NCBI RefSeq assembly: GCF_900113525.1
Contig: NZ_FOPP01000006.1
Coordinates: 186,001 to 250,000 of the forward strand
DNA from: Pedobacter insulae
GTDB taxonomy: Bacteria > Bacteroidota > Bacteroidia > Sphingobacteriales > Sphingobacteriaceae
Length of the DNA: 64,000 nucleotides
Direction: 5' to 3'
Both the position numbers and the translations under genes were made by a program. Position 1 is the stretch's first letter. Each line of letters opens with the position of its first letter. The notes beneath the pieces are model-generated. The model did not search any database. It was not told where the DNA came from and worked only from the letters and a program-made list of their open reading frames with translations. Shown here one piece after another: positions 1-8,844 of the stretch.

Positions 1-417
1 GTAGTACAATAAATAAACCACATTTATTGTAAATATAAAAAGTAGAATATAAACAAATAGGTTCTTAAAATAGCCAGAGGTGAATATATTTTCATCCTTA
101 ATCCAGAATAGAATCATTGCGAGTAAAAATGCATTAACTGATGCAAAAAAAAACCCGAAAATGAATTGGTACTTCAGTCGCTTAGCAGCTGAACCATGTT
201 CATCAAAGACTTTGTTTATTATTCGGCTTACCATATAAATGTATTCAATCAATAAATAAGCGATCAACATACTGTAAAATAGTGAAGCGTAATAGTAGCC
301 CTTATTAAACAATTCTAACCAGGACTTTTTGGTGCCATGCACAACCACAAAATGGGAAGCCAATAAAGCAACAAACACACGAATTAACAAGTGGTAAATT
401 CTTTTTCTAGTTAACAT
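1..417 (-). CDS. Polytopic membrane protein, N-terminal part (cut by window edge)
   Basis: An open frame starts with ATG at 417 on the minus strand and runs off the left edge after 139 codons without a stop. It begins MLTRKRIYHLLI and holds four hydrophobic segments, at about residues 8-26, 45-67, 83-106 and 116-138, joined by short charged loops. This layout resembles the membrane sensor part of the LytTR regulators common in Bacteroidota, of which the gene at 38.8 kb is another example. The DNA-binding part would lie outside the window, so that assignment is inference. It could equally be the N-terminus of a histidine kinase or an unrelated membrane protein. Confidence 0.6.
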   Translation of the reverse strand, partial: MLTRKRIYHLLIRVFVALLASHFVVVHGTKKSWLELFNKGYYYASLFYSMLIAYLLIEYIYMVSRIINKVFDEHGSAAKRLKYQFIFGFFFASVNAFLLAMILFWIKDENIFTSGYFKNLFVYILLFIFTINVVYLLYY

Positions 418-618
418 TTTAATCGGGATTTAAAGATATGTTCATAAACGTAGCCTAAATAAATAAATAATCAAATTATTGAAATGGATAATGTACCGTT
501 CATCAAAAAAGATGTTACCGCTTGGTAAAGCTCCGTCTAAAAATGCCCTTTAAACACATCAAAAGGCATTACTTTCGATTTGAGCTAAAATACATTGGCT
601 CAATTAATTTTCGTAAAA

Positions 619-1011
619 ATGGAGAAACAACCATTCACACCCGCCGGTATTTTAGCCTTACAGCAGTGGCTCTATAAGCTACCCCCACTTCAATTTAATG
701 AAGAGATCCTAACAATGAATACCAACTTCGAAGCTTGGTCATTAGCACATCTGGAACTTACTACAGCGCAGCTTACTTTTTTTAATCAGCTAAGTGAAAC
801 AGCCAAAAGTGATTTGGCTTGCAAGATCCAATTAGGGGCAGCGTATAAAAAGTTAATCACCTTAATTCAGCATCAGCAAAAAAGCAGTGCTCCAATTCCT
901 GAAGAAGACAAGCTCTTTGAACCGAAAAGCAGCATAACCGTTACAAGCCATAGCGACGGCACCTATGACGTAAATGGGGAGGTTGAAATAGCGGTGACTT
1001 ATATCAGCTAA
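619..1011 (+). CDS. Hypothetical protein, 130 aa
   Basis: I do not recognise this protein. The frame can open at a TTG at 595, but the ATG at 619 (MEKQPFTPAG) is preferred. The first 90 residues are rich in Leu, Gln and Ala and look helical; the last 30 (SSITVTSHSDGTYDVNGEV) look like beta strand. There is no signal peptide or membrane segment, so it is probably cytoplasmic. A hairpin terminator follows directly, so it is probably transcribed alone, upstream of the Crp-like gene. Confidence 0.55.
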   Translation: MEKQPFTPAGILALQQWLYKLPPLQFNEEILTMNTNFEAWSLAHLELTTAQLTFFNQLSETAKSDLACKIQLGAAYKKLITLIQHQQKSSAPIPEEDKLFEPKSSITVTSHSDGTYDVNGEVEIAVTYIS

Positions 1012-1015
1012 ACTT

Positions 1016-1045
1016 ACCCTGCCTGCTAAGCAGACAGGGTTTTTA
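1016..1045 (+). terminator. Rho-independent terminator
   Basis: Stem ACCCTG (1016-1021) pairs with CAGGGT (1035-1040). It continues as CTGC/GCAG around a TAA loop with one C-A mismatch, and a T-rich run follows. It starts five bases after the stop of the hypothetical gene ending at 1011. Confidence 0.65.
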
Positions 1046-1053
1046 TTTAATAT

Positions 1054-1617
1054 ATGGAGTTAGACTTTCCCTTAGTGGCCATCAAACTAAAAATAGCTAC
1101 TTATGCAGCGTTAAGGCCCGAGGCTTGGGCTCAAATTTCCGCACGACTTAAGCTAGTGGTGCTAAAAAAAGATGAACGTTTTAATAGAGAAAATAGCAGC
1201 TTAGCTTATGTGATCAATGGATTAATGAAAGAACATGATATCCAAGCCCGCAAGAAACCAGCTATCGTGAATTTTATCGATAGCCAAAATTTTATCATTA
1301 CAACAGGATATAATCAGAATCGCTTTTTAAAGGCTATTACCGGTACTACAATCGCCTATCTAGATTTTGAAAGCCTACTTGCCCTATTCTTAATTTACAA
1401 GGAACTAAAACCGGTATATGATGCCGCTTTAACCAATTATCAAGAAGGAATAGATTTTAGATTTAATTTACTCGAAGAAAGATTGGCCACCAAAAGAATA
1501 CAACTTTTTATAGCGCACTACCGCCCTCTTCTTTCCTATATCAGAAAAAAAGACATGGCCAATTATTGCCATATCCCCTACGATAATTTTGTACGCCATT
1601 ACAATAACCTGTTATAA
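1054..1617 (+). CDS. Crp/Fnr-like protein, divergent
   Basis: This 187-residue protein has the layout of the Crp/Fnr superfamily in Bacteroidota. An N-terminal cyclic-nucleotide-binding-like beta roll spans about residues 15-115 (VVLKKDERF, YVINGLMKEHD, FIITTGYN, TTIAYLDFESL). A helical connector follows, then a short C-terminal segment where a helix-turn-helix would be (KDMANYCHIPYDNFVRHYNN). The nucleotide-binding phosphate cassette is not obvious and the HTH is degenerate, so DNA binding is uncertain. It lies just upstream of the MauE-type and DUF6520 genes on the same strand and may control them. The start at 1054 follows the previous terminator closely. Confidence 0.65.
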   Translation: MELDFPLVAIKLKIATYAALRPEAWAQISARLKLVVLKKDERFNRENSSLAYVINGLMKEHDIQARKKPAIVNFIDSQNFIITTGYNQNRFLKAITGTTIAYLDFESLLALFLIYKELKPVYDAALTNYQEGIDFRFNLLEERLATKRIQLFIAHYRPLLSYIRKKDMANYCHIPYDNFVRHYNNLL

Positions 1618-1719
1618 AGTTCACTAATGGTTTACTGATAGTTGTCTGCCTTTTTTACTTCCCAATATCAGTTACAAGCCTAATGTATTGGAGTTAGTTT
1701 TGATCTGTCTCATTTAACT

Positions 1720-2202
1720 ATGAAAAATATGAAATCGTTTTTACTAGATCATAAAGAACAAATACTTATTTATACCTGTACAATATTGGTTTTTCTGTGG
1801 ATTTATACCGCCCTTAGTAAGCTGTCTGATCTCACAGAATTTAAAAAACAGCTGGATAATCAAACTTTTGGGAATAGCACAGCTACATTTTTATTTTGGT
1901 TTATCCCCATTAGTGAACTTACCGCAGCAGCTCTCTTGCTATTTCGCAAAACCCGTTACGCTGGTTTAATGCTCTCTACCCTATTAATGTTTTTGTTTAC
2001 AGGCTATATTGCTTTGGTACTGCTAGGCTTTTACGAGCGGACACCTTGTAGCTGTGGTGGCGTATTAAAAGAAATGAGCTGGCAAATGCATTTATGGTTT
2101 AATATCTTCTTTTTATTACTTAGCGGATTAGGGATTTTCTTGGCTCGTTTCCCAGCGCACAGCAAAAAAAGAATAAGGAATAAATCTACAATGCTTTTTT
2201 AA
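1720..2202 (+). CDS. MauE/DoxX-type redox-associated membrane protein
   Basis: A 160-residue inner-membrane protein with four hydrophobic segments (about 15-32, 55-75, 82-105 and 122-142). It carries a Cys-Ser-Cys-Gly-Gly motif at residues 110-114 on the loop before the last helix. That layout is typical of the MauE-like branch of the DoxX family, whose founding member helps form disulfides in periplasmic methylamine dehydrogenase. The two close cysteines could pass electrons to or from a periplasmic substrate. The next gene encodes a small secreted protein with two cysteines, which makes it the obvious candidate partner, though this is inference. Confidence 0.75.
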   Translation: MKNMKSFLLDHKEQILIYTCTILVFLWIYTALSKLSDLTEFKKQLDNQTFGNSTATFLFWFIPISELTAAALLLFRKTRYAGLMLSTLLMFLFTGYIALVLLGFYERTPCSCGGVLKEMSWQMHLWFNIFFLLLSGLGIFLARFPAHSKKRIRNKSTMLF

Positions 2203-2325
2203 GTTCGGGGAACATTTAAAAGCAGGTATTAAGCCTACCATAGTGGCTATATAAAAATCAATCTTAAAATTTTAAAACCAACTTTTTCGTCTGCTTTTTC
2301 AAATGCAAAATAGCAGTCTATTACA

Positions 2326-2583
2326 ATGAAAAATTTAAAAAAATTGTTACCAGCGTTTGCCTTAGTAGTAGGCTTAGGTTTAGTGTTTACCCAAAGTGCT
2401 TTTAAAGCTGAGAAAACAAGTTATACTTATTATCGTGTTGGAGGAGAATGGGTAGCAGCGATACCTGGATATTCTTGTAATGAAGCGGAGACTGAAATCT
2501 GCAGTGAAGTATTTGACCATCCAAATCCAACACCGGAGGAAAATGGCACTGATACCGTTTTAGGAGAATATCTTCCAGATTAA
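2326..2583 (+). CDS. DUF6520-type small secreted protein
   Basis: An 85-residue precursor with a clear Sec signal peptide (MKNLKKLLPAFALVVGLGLVF, possible cleavage near residues 23-28). The short mature part has two cysteines nine residues apart (Cys51 and Cys60) and an acidic tail. Small proteins of this form, often assigned to DUF6520, occur in Bacteroidota beside MauE-like membrane proteins. Their function is not known. The two cysteines and the adjacent redox membrane protein suggest a disulfide-bonded periplasmic or exported peptide. A strong hairpin follows 15 bases after the stop. Confidence 0.65.
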   Translation: MKNLKKLLPAFALVVGLGLVFTQSAFKAEKTSYTYYRVGGEWVAAIPGYSCNEAETEICSEVFDHPNPTPEENGTDTVLGEYLPD

Positions 2584-2597
2584 TATCCGGGTAAGAA

Positions 2598-2626
2598 GGA
2601 GGCTGTCTAACTAACAGCCTCCTTTA
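2598..2626. terminator. Hairpin terminator between convergent genes
   Basis: GGAGGCTGT (2598-2606) and ACAGCCTCC (2614-2622) form a perfect 9-bp stem with a 7-base loop, followed by TTTATT on the plus strand. It lies between the DUF6520 gene and the end of the convergent susD-like gene and may serve both. Confidence 0.7.
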
Positions 2627-2630
2627 TTGA

Positions 2631-3998
2631 TTATCTTTCGTTCTGAATTAATCCCCCCAATATTACAGCATCGTTAGGAATTGCGAAAACATAGCGTTTA
2701 TCATTAGGAAGCAGTTGATACTCTTTATTTAATATATTTCTTTTCATAGTAATTTTATCCTCATTGATTAAATTGAACCTGCGTAAATCAGACCACCTTA
2801 AGCCTCTACAAACTAATTCCTTCCTCCGCTCTGCTAATATCTTACTTAGCGCATCTTTTTGATTTATGGCAGTGAGTGGAACAAATTGGTTCTTTTTCCA
2901 TCTTTTAACCAATAACTTATTTAAATTAGCCATAGCTTCTTCCACAGCTCCTTCCCTTGCTAAACACTCTGCCTGAATTAAAATCATTTCGTCAGTAGCC
3001 AACCCATTAAAATATTGCCTTGCGCCTGAATAGTTCCCTTTCATCGACCAATATTTTCCGTTTTTTCGAAAAAACATTGGTTTCCTAAGATCCCCATTTC
3101 CATAAGAAGCAGTTAAAGAAGAGTCGATGCAAACAACAGATGAACCAGTGAAAGTTAGATCTAGTATAGTTGCATAAAAGATAACTTCATCATTAACAGC
3201 AAGCAAAGGATTAGGTAATGGTCGTGTAGAAGTAGAGTCTAAAAGATTATAATCAAGTAATTTCTCATTACTTGCTAGTACTATTGAAGCATATTGCTTA
3301 CTCATTTTATAATTAGACATCGCTAAATACACACGTGCAAGTAATGCTTGAGCAGCTGCTTTAGATGGCCTCGATTTTGCGGATCCTCCAGTTGAGAATA
3401 ACTCAATTGAGCGTTCTAAGTCCTTAACCACCAGATCATAGCTCTCTTTAAGATTTGACCGCGGAACCACCTCATTCACATCGGCAGACAGCCTGATTGG
3501 AACTCCCAATAGTGAATTTTCATTTCCACCACCATAAGGTGCAGCGAAAACCTGTAACAGGTTAAAGAAAGCAAATGCACGATAAAATAATGCTGAGGCA
3601 TGTATTTGACCCATCCCAACTTTATCTGTTTCAGTATCCTTAATCTTCTCTAAACCATCTAATACAATATTGCAATAAAAAACTTGGGAATAAGGAGTAT
3701 TCCAGCCACTGATGATCGGTATATTTTGATAAGTATCTTGCGACCAGATATAGGCATTCTGACTTATTATATCTAAGGAACTAAAACCTCCATCATCTAC
3801 AAAACAATCATCAGCTGCTATATGTTGCAAGTCTGGCACACGATTCATCGTTATATTATCTAGCAAAGCTTGAAAATCTGCTAATTTCTGCGGAATCAAC
3901 AAGGCTTTATTTGGTTTCTTGTCCAAAAAATCTTTTTGACAAGCAAATAAGGATAATAAGCAAATCCCTATTAGAAGTTGTGTATATTTTTTAATCAT
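2631..3998 (-). CDS. SusD/RagB family nutrient-binding lipoprotein
   Basis: A 455-residue surface lipoprotein paired with the SusC-type porin upstream. The signal peptide ends in a lipobox (LLSLFAC, Cys20). The N-terminal SusD domain includes helical TPR-like repeats (ALFYRAFAFFNLLQVFA; AAAQALLARVYLAMSNYK). The C-terminal RagB/SusD signature ILAERRKELVCRGLRWSDLRR lies near residues 390-410. SusD-like proteins cap the SusC transporter and bind the substrate, usually a glycan or peptide. It starts six bases after the susC stop, so the two are cotranscribed. The substrate cannot be read from sequence: no glycoside hydrolase or peptidase gene is adjacent. Confidence 0.9.
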   Translation of the reverse strand: MIKKYTQLLIGICLLSLFACQKDFLDKKPNKALLIPQKLADFQALLDNITMNRVPDLQHIAADDCFVDDGGFSSLDIISQNAYIWSQDTYQNIPIISGWNTPYSQVFYCNIVLDGLEKIKDTETDKVGMGQIHASALFYRAFAFFNLLQVFAAPYGGGNENSLLGVPIRLSADVNEVVPRSNLKESYDLVVKDLERSIELFSTGGSAKSRPSKAAAQALLARVYLAMSNYKMSKQYASIVLASNEKLLDYNLLDSTSTRPLPNPLLAVNDEVIFYATILDLTFTGSSVVCIDSSLTASYGNGDLRKPMFFRKNGKYWSMKGNYSGARQYFNGLATDEMILIQAECLAREGAVEEAMANLNKLLVKRWKKNQFVPLTAINQKDALSKILAERRKELVCRGLRWSDLRRFNLINEDKITMKRNILNKEYQLLPNDKRYVFAIPNDAVILGGLIQNER

Positions 3999-4003
3999 TT
4001 CTT

Positions 4004-7000
4004 TTAAAAATTAAGTTTAAGGCCCATTGCAATTGATTTCCCTAGAGGTGCAATATTAAAATATTCCGGATCTATGGCAAATTTAGTAGCCTTCCATATA
4101 ATACCTAGGTTGCTCGCATATGCATACAATTCAAGGTTTTTAACACCAAGGAGAGTTTTCTTTACAGCATAGCTAAATCTAACATCCGCTAACCGGATGT
4201 GATCTCCTTTTTCAACTAAAACCGAAGAATAAAGATAAAGGTTGTCCCTCGAATTGTTAAGTGCAGTAGGCATAGAGGGAACAGAAGTTATCAGTTCATC
4301 GCCTGCTTTTTGCCATCTCAAGCTGTAATCCCCATGCCCACCTTTAGCGGTCAGTACGTTATTGTATCTGATGGATTGTCGCCTAAAATAATGTCCAAAT
4401 TTATAAGAGATATTTGCCGATAAAGTAAAATTCTTGAAAGTAAAACTGTTCCTGATCGTACCAAAAAAATCAGGCCTTAACGAACCATGGAAAATCAAAT
4501 TTTCTGGTGTTATGCCACTAATTACCTTTGCATAATCCTTGCTTGGCACGCCATCCAAGTAGCCTCTCGGATCACCAGTTAAAGGGTCTAGTCCTGCCCA
4601 ATCATAACTATAAACGCTGAATATCGGAAAACCTGTTTTAGGAATACCCGCAAATTGCAGGTAGCTATCTACCGTGGCATTGGCACCATAATAGCTTACT
4701 TTTTCACGGTTAAAGGCCATGAGCAAATTCGTATTCCATATAAAACTAGCACTAACGATATTATTACTGTTAATGGACAAATCAATCCCATGTCCTTTCG
4801 TATTGGCCGTGTTTCCATTGAAAGTTTTAATACCCGTGGTAGGGTCAAATGGAATTGCTCCAATTAAGTCAATTCCATTCTTACGGTATATATCAATGGT
4901 TCCATTTATCCGTGATGAAAACAAGCCAAAGTCTACTCCTAAGTTTATAATTTTAACCCGTTCCCATCTTAAAGAAGGGTTTGGCGGATTTTCAACTACC
5001 GCAAAAGGCAATAAACTGGCGCTAGTGCTACCATTAGAATATCTTGCAGTTGTATAAGCAGATAAGCTGCGATTTACATTTCCGTTATACCCAAATGAGC
5101 TACGCAAATTTAAATGATTTACAACCTTAGATTTGAAAAATGGTTCTGATGAAATATTCCAAGCTGCTCCTAATGAATAAAGCGGAACTCCCTTTTGGTT
5201 ATAATCTACACCAAATAAATTACTCTGATCCAATCTAGCACTCCCAGAAAACGTATATCGATTTTTGTAACTGTAAACAATATTTGTAAAGTAGGATAAG
5301 TATCGCTCACTTAACTCAGTACTACTTACACCACTTGGAACACTTACTAAAAGCCCAGGATAAGCCAATTGTTCAAAAGGAGTTAAATAATCAACATCTC
5401 TACTCGTGGCGTGCTCACTGTCATATCCATAAAGATTATAACTGTTTGTTATGGTAGTTAAATCCTTAATTTCTGTCCCAATTATCCCAGTGATGTTATT
5501 TATATCATTCCATGTTTTGTTATAGTTAAGTTGAGCTCTGGCATAATGCCCCTCAAGCTTGCCCATAGTCTTTTCATAAATACCTCCAATCGGAACATTA
5601 TAAGTTAGTTTACCATCAGCGGCAACTTGCGTAAAGTTGTTGATCAAATTTCTGGCGTAGTAACTTTTTTCACTATTTAAAGTATAATCGTGTGTATCAT
5701 TTCTATTAAATTGATACCGGAGTTCAAAATTTAAATCCTGATTCCATTTATACTTTAATCCTGTATTGAAACGATATTCTTGCTGACCAGTATTTCTATC
5801 CGAGAGACCAATATTATCAAGCGGATTGTAATTCCAGCTGAGCAATTTTTTCTGTGTAGCACTTTCCACAAAAGAGGCACGGTAATTTTTGATAACATTT
5901 TGCGTATTTCCATGGTCATCAACCAATCTGGCATACGGATAAAGCTCGGTTGCTCCACTAAAATATAAATTACCTGGATTATTTAACTGACCATTATTGT
6001 TTGAATAATTAAAGCTATTAGACAACTCCAATTTGTTTTTAAAAAATAGATAGTTGGTAGCAGCGTTTAGCGTGATCCGTTTATTTTCATTACCTACCAA
6101 ATTAGCTAATTCCCCATCGTAACCAAATGACAGGAAGTAATTATTTGAAATACTTCCCCCTTTAAGGTTAACTGCATATTGTTGTGATACATTATTACGA
6201 TTCAAATAGCTACTCAAATCATTTCTTAAGTCAATCTTTTTCAAAGCATCCAAACCTTGGTTCATTTCAGACTCAGAGATTTTGCCATTTTTGTGCGCCA
6301 ACATTAATTCAACTGCCGGGGTTAAAGGCTGGTTGTTAATGGAACTGATAGCCGCATTATAGTAACCCTTCCCAAATAACATTTTTTCAACATCAATGTA
6401 GTCGCCCGAGTTCATTCTACTGTTATAGAAAAGATTTGGCCGTTCTCCAATAGTATAATTTGCGGTGGTAGATACAATAGGTTCCCCATTCATACCTTTT
6501 TTTGTGGTTATGACAATCACACCATTCCCAGCCCTAGCACCCCATATAGAGGCAGCTGAAGCATCTTTTAGGATAGTGATGGTTTCTACATCATTAGGAT
6601 TAATAGAGGTTATATCTCCATCATATGGAAAATTGTCTATCACAATTAGTGGATTATTACTTGAATTAATAGTGGCTGTGCCTCTAATTGAAATCGAATA
6701 CCGGTCTACAGACGAACCCGATCTATTAAATGCCAAACCTGGCACCATATCTTCCAAACTTTGCAGAATGTTTGAGGATACCTTTCGCGTCAACAATTGG
6801 TTGTTGAGTTGCGAATAAGAACCTGTTACCCGGTGTTTAGGGATTTGTTGATATCCACTATTGACCACAACTTCCTGAAGCTGTTGTTCAGTTTCTACCA
6901 TTTCTATTTGCATGGGCATATTAGGATCTGTTCCAAGCCGAACTGTTAACGATTTGTATCCAAAATGGGTAAAAGTAAGCCATTCATTACCTAAACTTGA

Positions 7001-7186
7001 AATACTAAACCTCCCAGAATTGTCTGTCACAATCACCTGCTGACTTCCAGCAATAGCAACATTAACCTCATTTAAAGGAAGTTTGGTCGTTGCTGATTTA
7101 ACTGTTCCGTTAAAGACCATCGTCTTTTGAGCAATGGCAGACTGAAACAGACCTACCAAAAGAATAATTATTAGGCTATTTTTCAT
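4004..7186 (-). CDS. SusC/RagA family TonB-linked outer-membrane protein
   Basis: A 1060-residue TonB-dependent transporter. After the signal peptide (residues 1-19) comes a carboxypeptidase-regulatory-like domain (about 22-110). The plug (about 120-235) carries the SusC signature regions (NNPLIVIDNFPYDGDITSINPNDVETITILKDASAASIWGARAGNGVI in part), and the rest is a beta barrel ending in a hydrophobic strand (MGLKLNF). No STN anti-sigma-interacting extension precedes the regulatory domain, so direct signalling to a FecR-type anti-sigma factor is unlikely. Its first 11 bases overlap the end of the TlpA-like gene, and SusD follows after 5 bases, so the three form one operon. Confidence 0.92.
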   Translation of the reverse strand: MKNSLIIILLVGLFQSAIAQKTMVFNGTVKSATTKLPLNEVNVAIAGSQQVIVTDNSGRFSISSLGNEWLTFTHFGYKSLTVRLGTDPNMPMQIEMVETEQQLQEVVVNSGYQQIPKHRVTGSYSQLNNQLLTRKVSSNILQSLEDMVPGLAFNRSGSSVDRYSISIRGTATINSSNNPLIVIDNFPYDGDITSINPNDVETITILKDASAASIWGARAGNGVIVITTKKGMNGEPIVSTTANYTIGERPNLFYNSRMNSGDYIDVEKMLFGKGYYNAAISSINNQPLTPAVELMLAHKNGKISESEMNQGLDALKKIDLRNDLSSYLNRNNVSQQYAVNLKGGSISNNYFLSFGYDGELANLVGNENKRITLNAATNYLFFKNKLELSNSFNYSNNNGQLNNPGNLYFSGATELYPYARLVDDHGNTQNVIKNYRASFVESATQKKLLSWNYNPLDNIGLSDRNTGQQEYRFNTGLKYKWNQDLNFELRYQFNRNDTHDYTLNSEKSYYARNLINNFTQVAADGKLTYNVPIGGIYEKTMGKLEGHYARAQLNYNKTWNDINNITGIIGTEIKDLTTITNSYNLYGYDSEHATSRDVDYLTPFEQLAYPGLLVSVPSGVSSTELSERYLSYFTNIVYSYKNRYTFSGSARLDQSNLFGVDYNQKGVPLYSLGAAWNISSEPFFKSKVVNHLNLRSSFGYNGNVNRSLSAYTTARYSNGSTSASLLPFAVVENPPNPSLRWERVKIINLGVDFGLFSSRINGTIDIYRKNGIDLIGAIPFDPTTGIKTFNGNTANTKGHGIDLSINSNNIVSASFIWNTNLLMAFNREKVSYYGANATVDSYLQFAGIPKTGFPIFSVYSYDWAGLDPLTGDPRGYLDGVPSKDYAKVISGITPENLIFHGSLRPDFFGTIRNSFTFKNFTLSANISYKFGHYFRRQSIRYNNVLTAKGGHGDYSLRWQKAGDELITSVPSMPTALNNSRDNLYLYSSVLVEKGDHIRLADVRFSYAVKKTLLGVKNLELYAYASNLGIIWKATKFAIDPEYFNIAPLGKSIAMGLKLNF

Positions 7187-8537
7187 CTTTACTCGGGGTT
7201 TTATTTGCTACATATAAAGGATTATCTCTGAAAACGAGCATATCAATTTCTGCTTCCTTTTCAACAAAGGCTAAACCATATTTGGCAAGTTCCAAATTAA
7301 TTTTATTTACATTTTCGAAACCTGTAAGTTCAATATTTACTTTTCCCAAATAACCAGTTCCATCTATAACAGGCAACTTACTATGCTGCATATAAAAACT
7401 ATTACAGTGATATATAAATTTGGTGAACGTTACATTTGCAAATTTTTTGAGTTTATTATCGTCAGGAGAAACAGGTACTAGTTTACTGATGTCTATTTTA
7501 CCAAAGTCGGCTGTTTTGGTAAGCACTAAACATTTGACCTTTCTTTTTTCAAACCCTACTATATATTGGCTAAAAACCCTACGCAGATCCTCCGTCATTA
7601 TTTTAAATACATCAAGCCTCAAATTATTGGGAACAATCAATTCGTAACAGAAAGCATTTGTTTTCCGCCATTCTTTATAGGTTAGTGACTTAGGCACCCT
7701 TCCAAAAGCCAGTGTGTCCTTTAGTTCAACTATCATTTGATTTCTACGGAAATACCTAATCTGTTCTCCCATAGCAACAGAAAAAAGAGTTTCAATGCTA
7801 ATGTTTGTAAAAGTTACTTTTCGCGGCAAATCACTCTTAATGGTATACCTGGTATTATAACCACTATGTAAACCGTCAATAAAACCCGTAAGTAATGATT
7901 GATAATAGATTTTATTAACTGCACCTAAATCACTAGAAGCTACTAAAGGTAATCTTGGATCGTAAGCAACCTGCATGTCAGCTTTTTTCTGAAAACTTGA
8001 GGTCTGACGTAAAAGTGCCTCTTGGATAGACTTAGCGTTAATTTCTTTATGATCAGTGATGGCAATCACTTTGCCTTCTCCATCTATCCACACATAGTGC
8101 GGCAGGTAAACATGTGGAAATAATGCATTTAGCTCCTTTTGGTCGGTTAAAACAGGAATACTGAAATGGCGACCCTGCTGTTTTTCAAATTTCTTCAGAA
8201 AAGGTATTACTTCATTTGCCGTTTGATAGGTTGTGGAAATAAACTGAATTTTATTTCCAAAAACTTTCTGCAAGCTATCCATTTGGGGTATCATAGCTAC
8301 ACAAGGCTGGCACCAGGTTGCCCAAAAATCGAGTATTACTAGTCTTCCTTTAAAATCTGATAGATTAGCAGTAGTACTTTTATAATTATAGAGATTGGTA
8401 AGCTTTACTTCTGGCACCATCTGTCCAATCTGTAGCCCGCGTTTAATCACATCTACTGCCTTATTTTCTTGCGCATTCACACAAAAATTTAGGCAAAGCA
8501 GTGCCAGTACGGATAATGCCGTTATTTTTTTCATCAT
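7176..8537 (-). CDS. TlpA-type thioredoxin fused to a DUF3738-like domain
   Basis: A 453-residue secreted protein. The signal peptide (MKKITALSVLALLCLNFCVNA) is followed by a TlpA/ResA-like thioredoxin domain (about 36-170) with the active site Trp-Cys-Gln-Pro-Cys at residues 75-79. The C-terminal half resembles DUF3738: an element TFTNISIETLFSVAMGEQI near residue 240, a ferredoxin-like stretch, and a final block containing LPVIDGTGYLGKVNIEL. Similar fusions occur at SusC/SusD loci in Sphingobacteriaceae. It is the first gene of the operon and overlaps susC by 11 bases. It probably acts as a periplasmic thiol oxidoreductase serving this uptake system; the role of the DUF3738-like part is unknown. 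Confidence 0.85.
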   Translation of the reverse strand: MMKKITALSVLALLCLNFCVNAQENKAVDVIKRGLQIGQMVPEVKLTNLYNYKSTTANLSDFKGRLVILDFWATWCQPCVAMIPQMDSLQKVFGNKIQFISTTYQTANEVIPFLKKFEKQQGRHFSIPVLTDQKELNALFPHVYLPHYVWIDGEGKVIAITDHKEINAKSIQEALLRQTSSFQKKADMQVAYDPRLPLVASSDLGAVNKIYYQSLLTGFIDGLHSGYNTRYTIKSDLPRKVTFTNISIETLFSVAMGEQIRYFRRNQMIVELKDTLAFGRVPKSLTYKEWRKTNAFCYELIVPNNLRLDVFKIMTEDLRRVFSQYIVGFEKRKVKCLVLTKTADFGKIDISKLVPVSPDDNKLKKFANVTFTKFIYHCNSFYMQHSKLPVIDGTGYLGKVNIELTGFENVNKINLELAKYGLAFVEKEAEIDMLVFRDNPLYVANKTPSKDEK

Positions 8538-8620
8538 ATGGTTTGTATTTGGTTCTTCAACTAACTTTGTAAAAAGCCAGTCGAAATGGTTTAGTTAATC
8601 GATAAATTTTTGACAATAAA

Positions 8621-8689
8621 AAGCAGGCAGCACTTTATTAAAGTACCTAACTATTACTAACTAAAATGATATTGCCTTGCCGCCTGCTT
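8621..8689 (-). terminator. Long-loop hairpin with T-run ahead of the tlpA-susCD operon
   Basis: On the minus strand, a 12-bp stem (AAGCAGGCGGCA with TGCTGCCTGCTT, one G-T pair) encloses a loop with a smaller palindrome (ACTTTATTAAAGT) and is followed by TTTTTATTG. It lies between the short leader ORF and the tlpA-like gene. It could end the leader transcript or act as an attenuator controlling read-through into tlpA. Confidence 0.5.
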
Positions 8690-8698
8690 GTATTTTTA

Positions 8699-8842
8699 TT
8701 AAACAGGATTTTTAGGCTTTAGCGCATAAAGCCTGTTAAAAGGACAAGTGGAGTTGTGATTAACTGAAAAACAAAAACCAAACCTAGCTTTTCTTAAAAA
8801 GCTTAAGATAAAAATGATTACAGATTTGGTTAGTTTTTTCAT
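8699..8842 (-). CDS. Short leader ORF, 47 codons (possibly not coding)
   Basis: ATG at 8842 opens a frame of 47 codons: a basic start, a hydrophobic stretch (MKKLTKSVIIFILSFLRKA) and a polar tail ending in LKPKNPV. No known family is recognised. The +1 frame of the same stretch is also open and hydrophobic (GLVFVFQLITTPLVLLTGFMR, then stop). One base shift would therefore give a signal-anchor-like peptide. The 3' end overlaps mutually exclusive hairpins: AGGCTTTA/TAAAGCCT at 8714-8734, and AACAGG/CCTGTT at 8702-8737. It may be a leader peptide, a frameshifted small protein, or chance within a structured RNA. Confidence 0.35.
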   Translation of the reverse strand: MKKLTKSVIIFILSFLRKARFGFCFSVNHNSTCPFNRLYALKPKNPV

Positions 8843-8844
8843 AG

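Noticed and set aside
4655-5057. Plus-strand frames of 70 and 112 codons within susC
   Set aside because: They are antisense to the SusC barrel, which is unambiguous, and look like low-complexity shadows.
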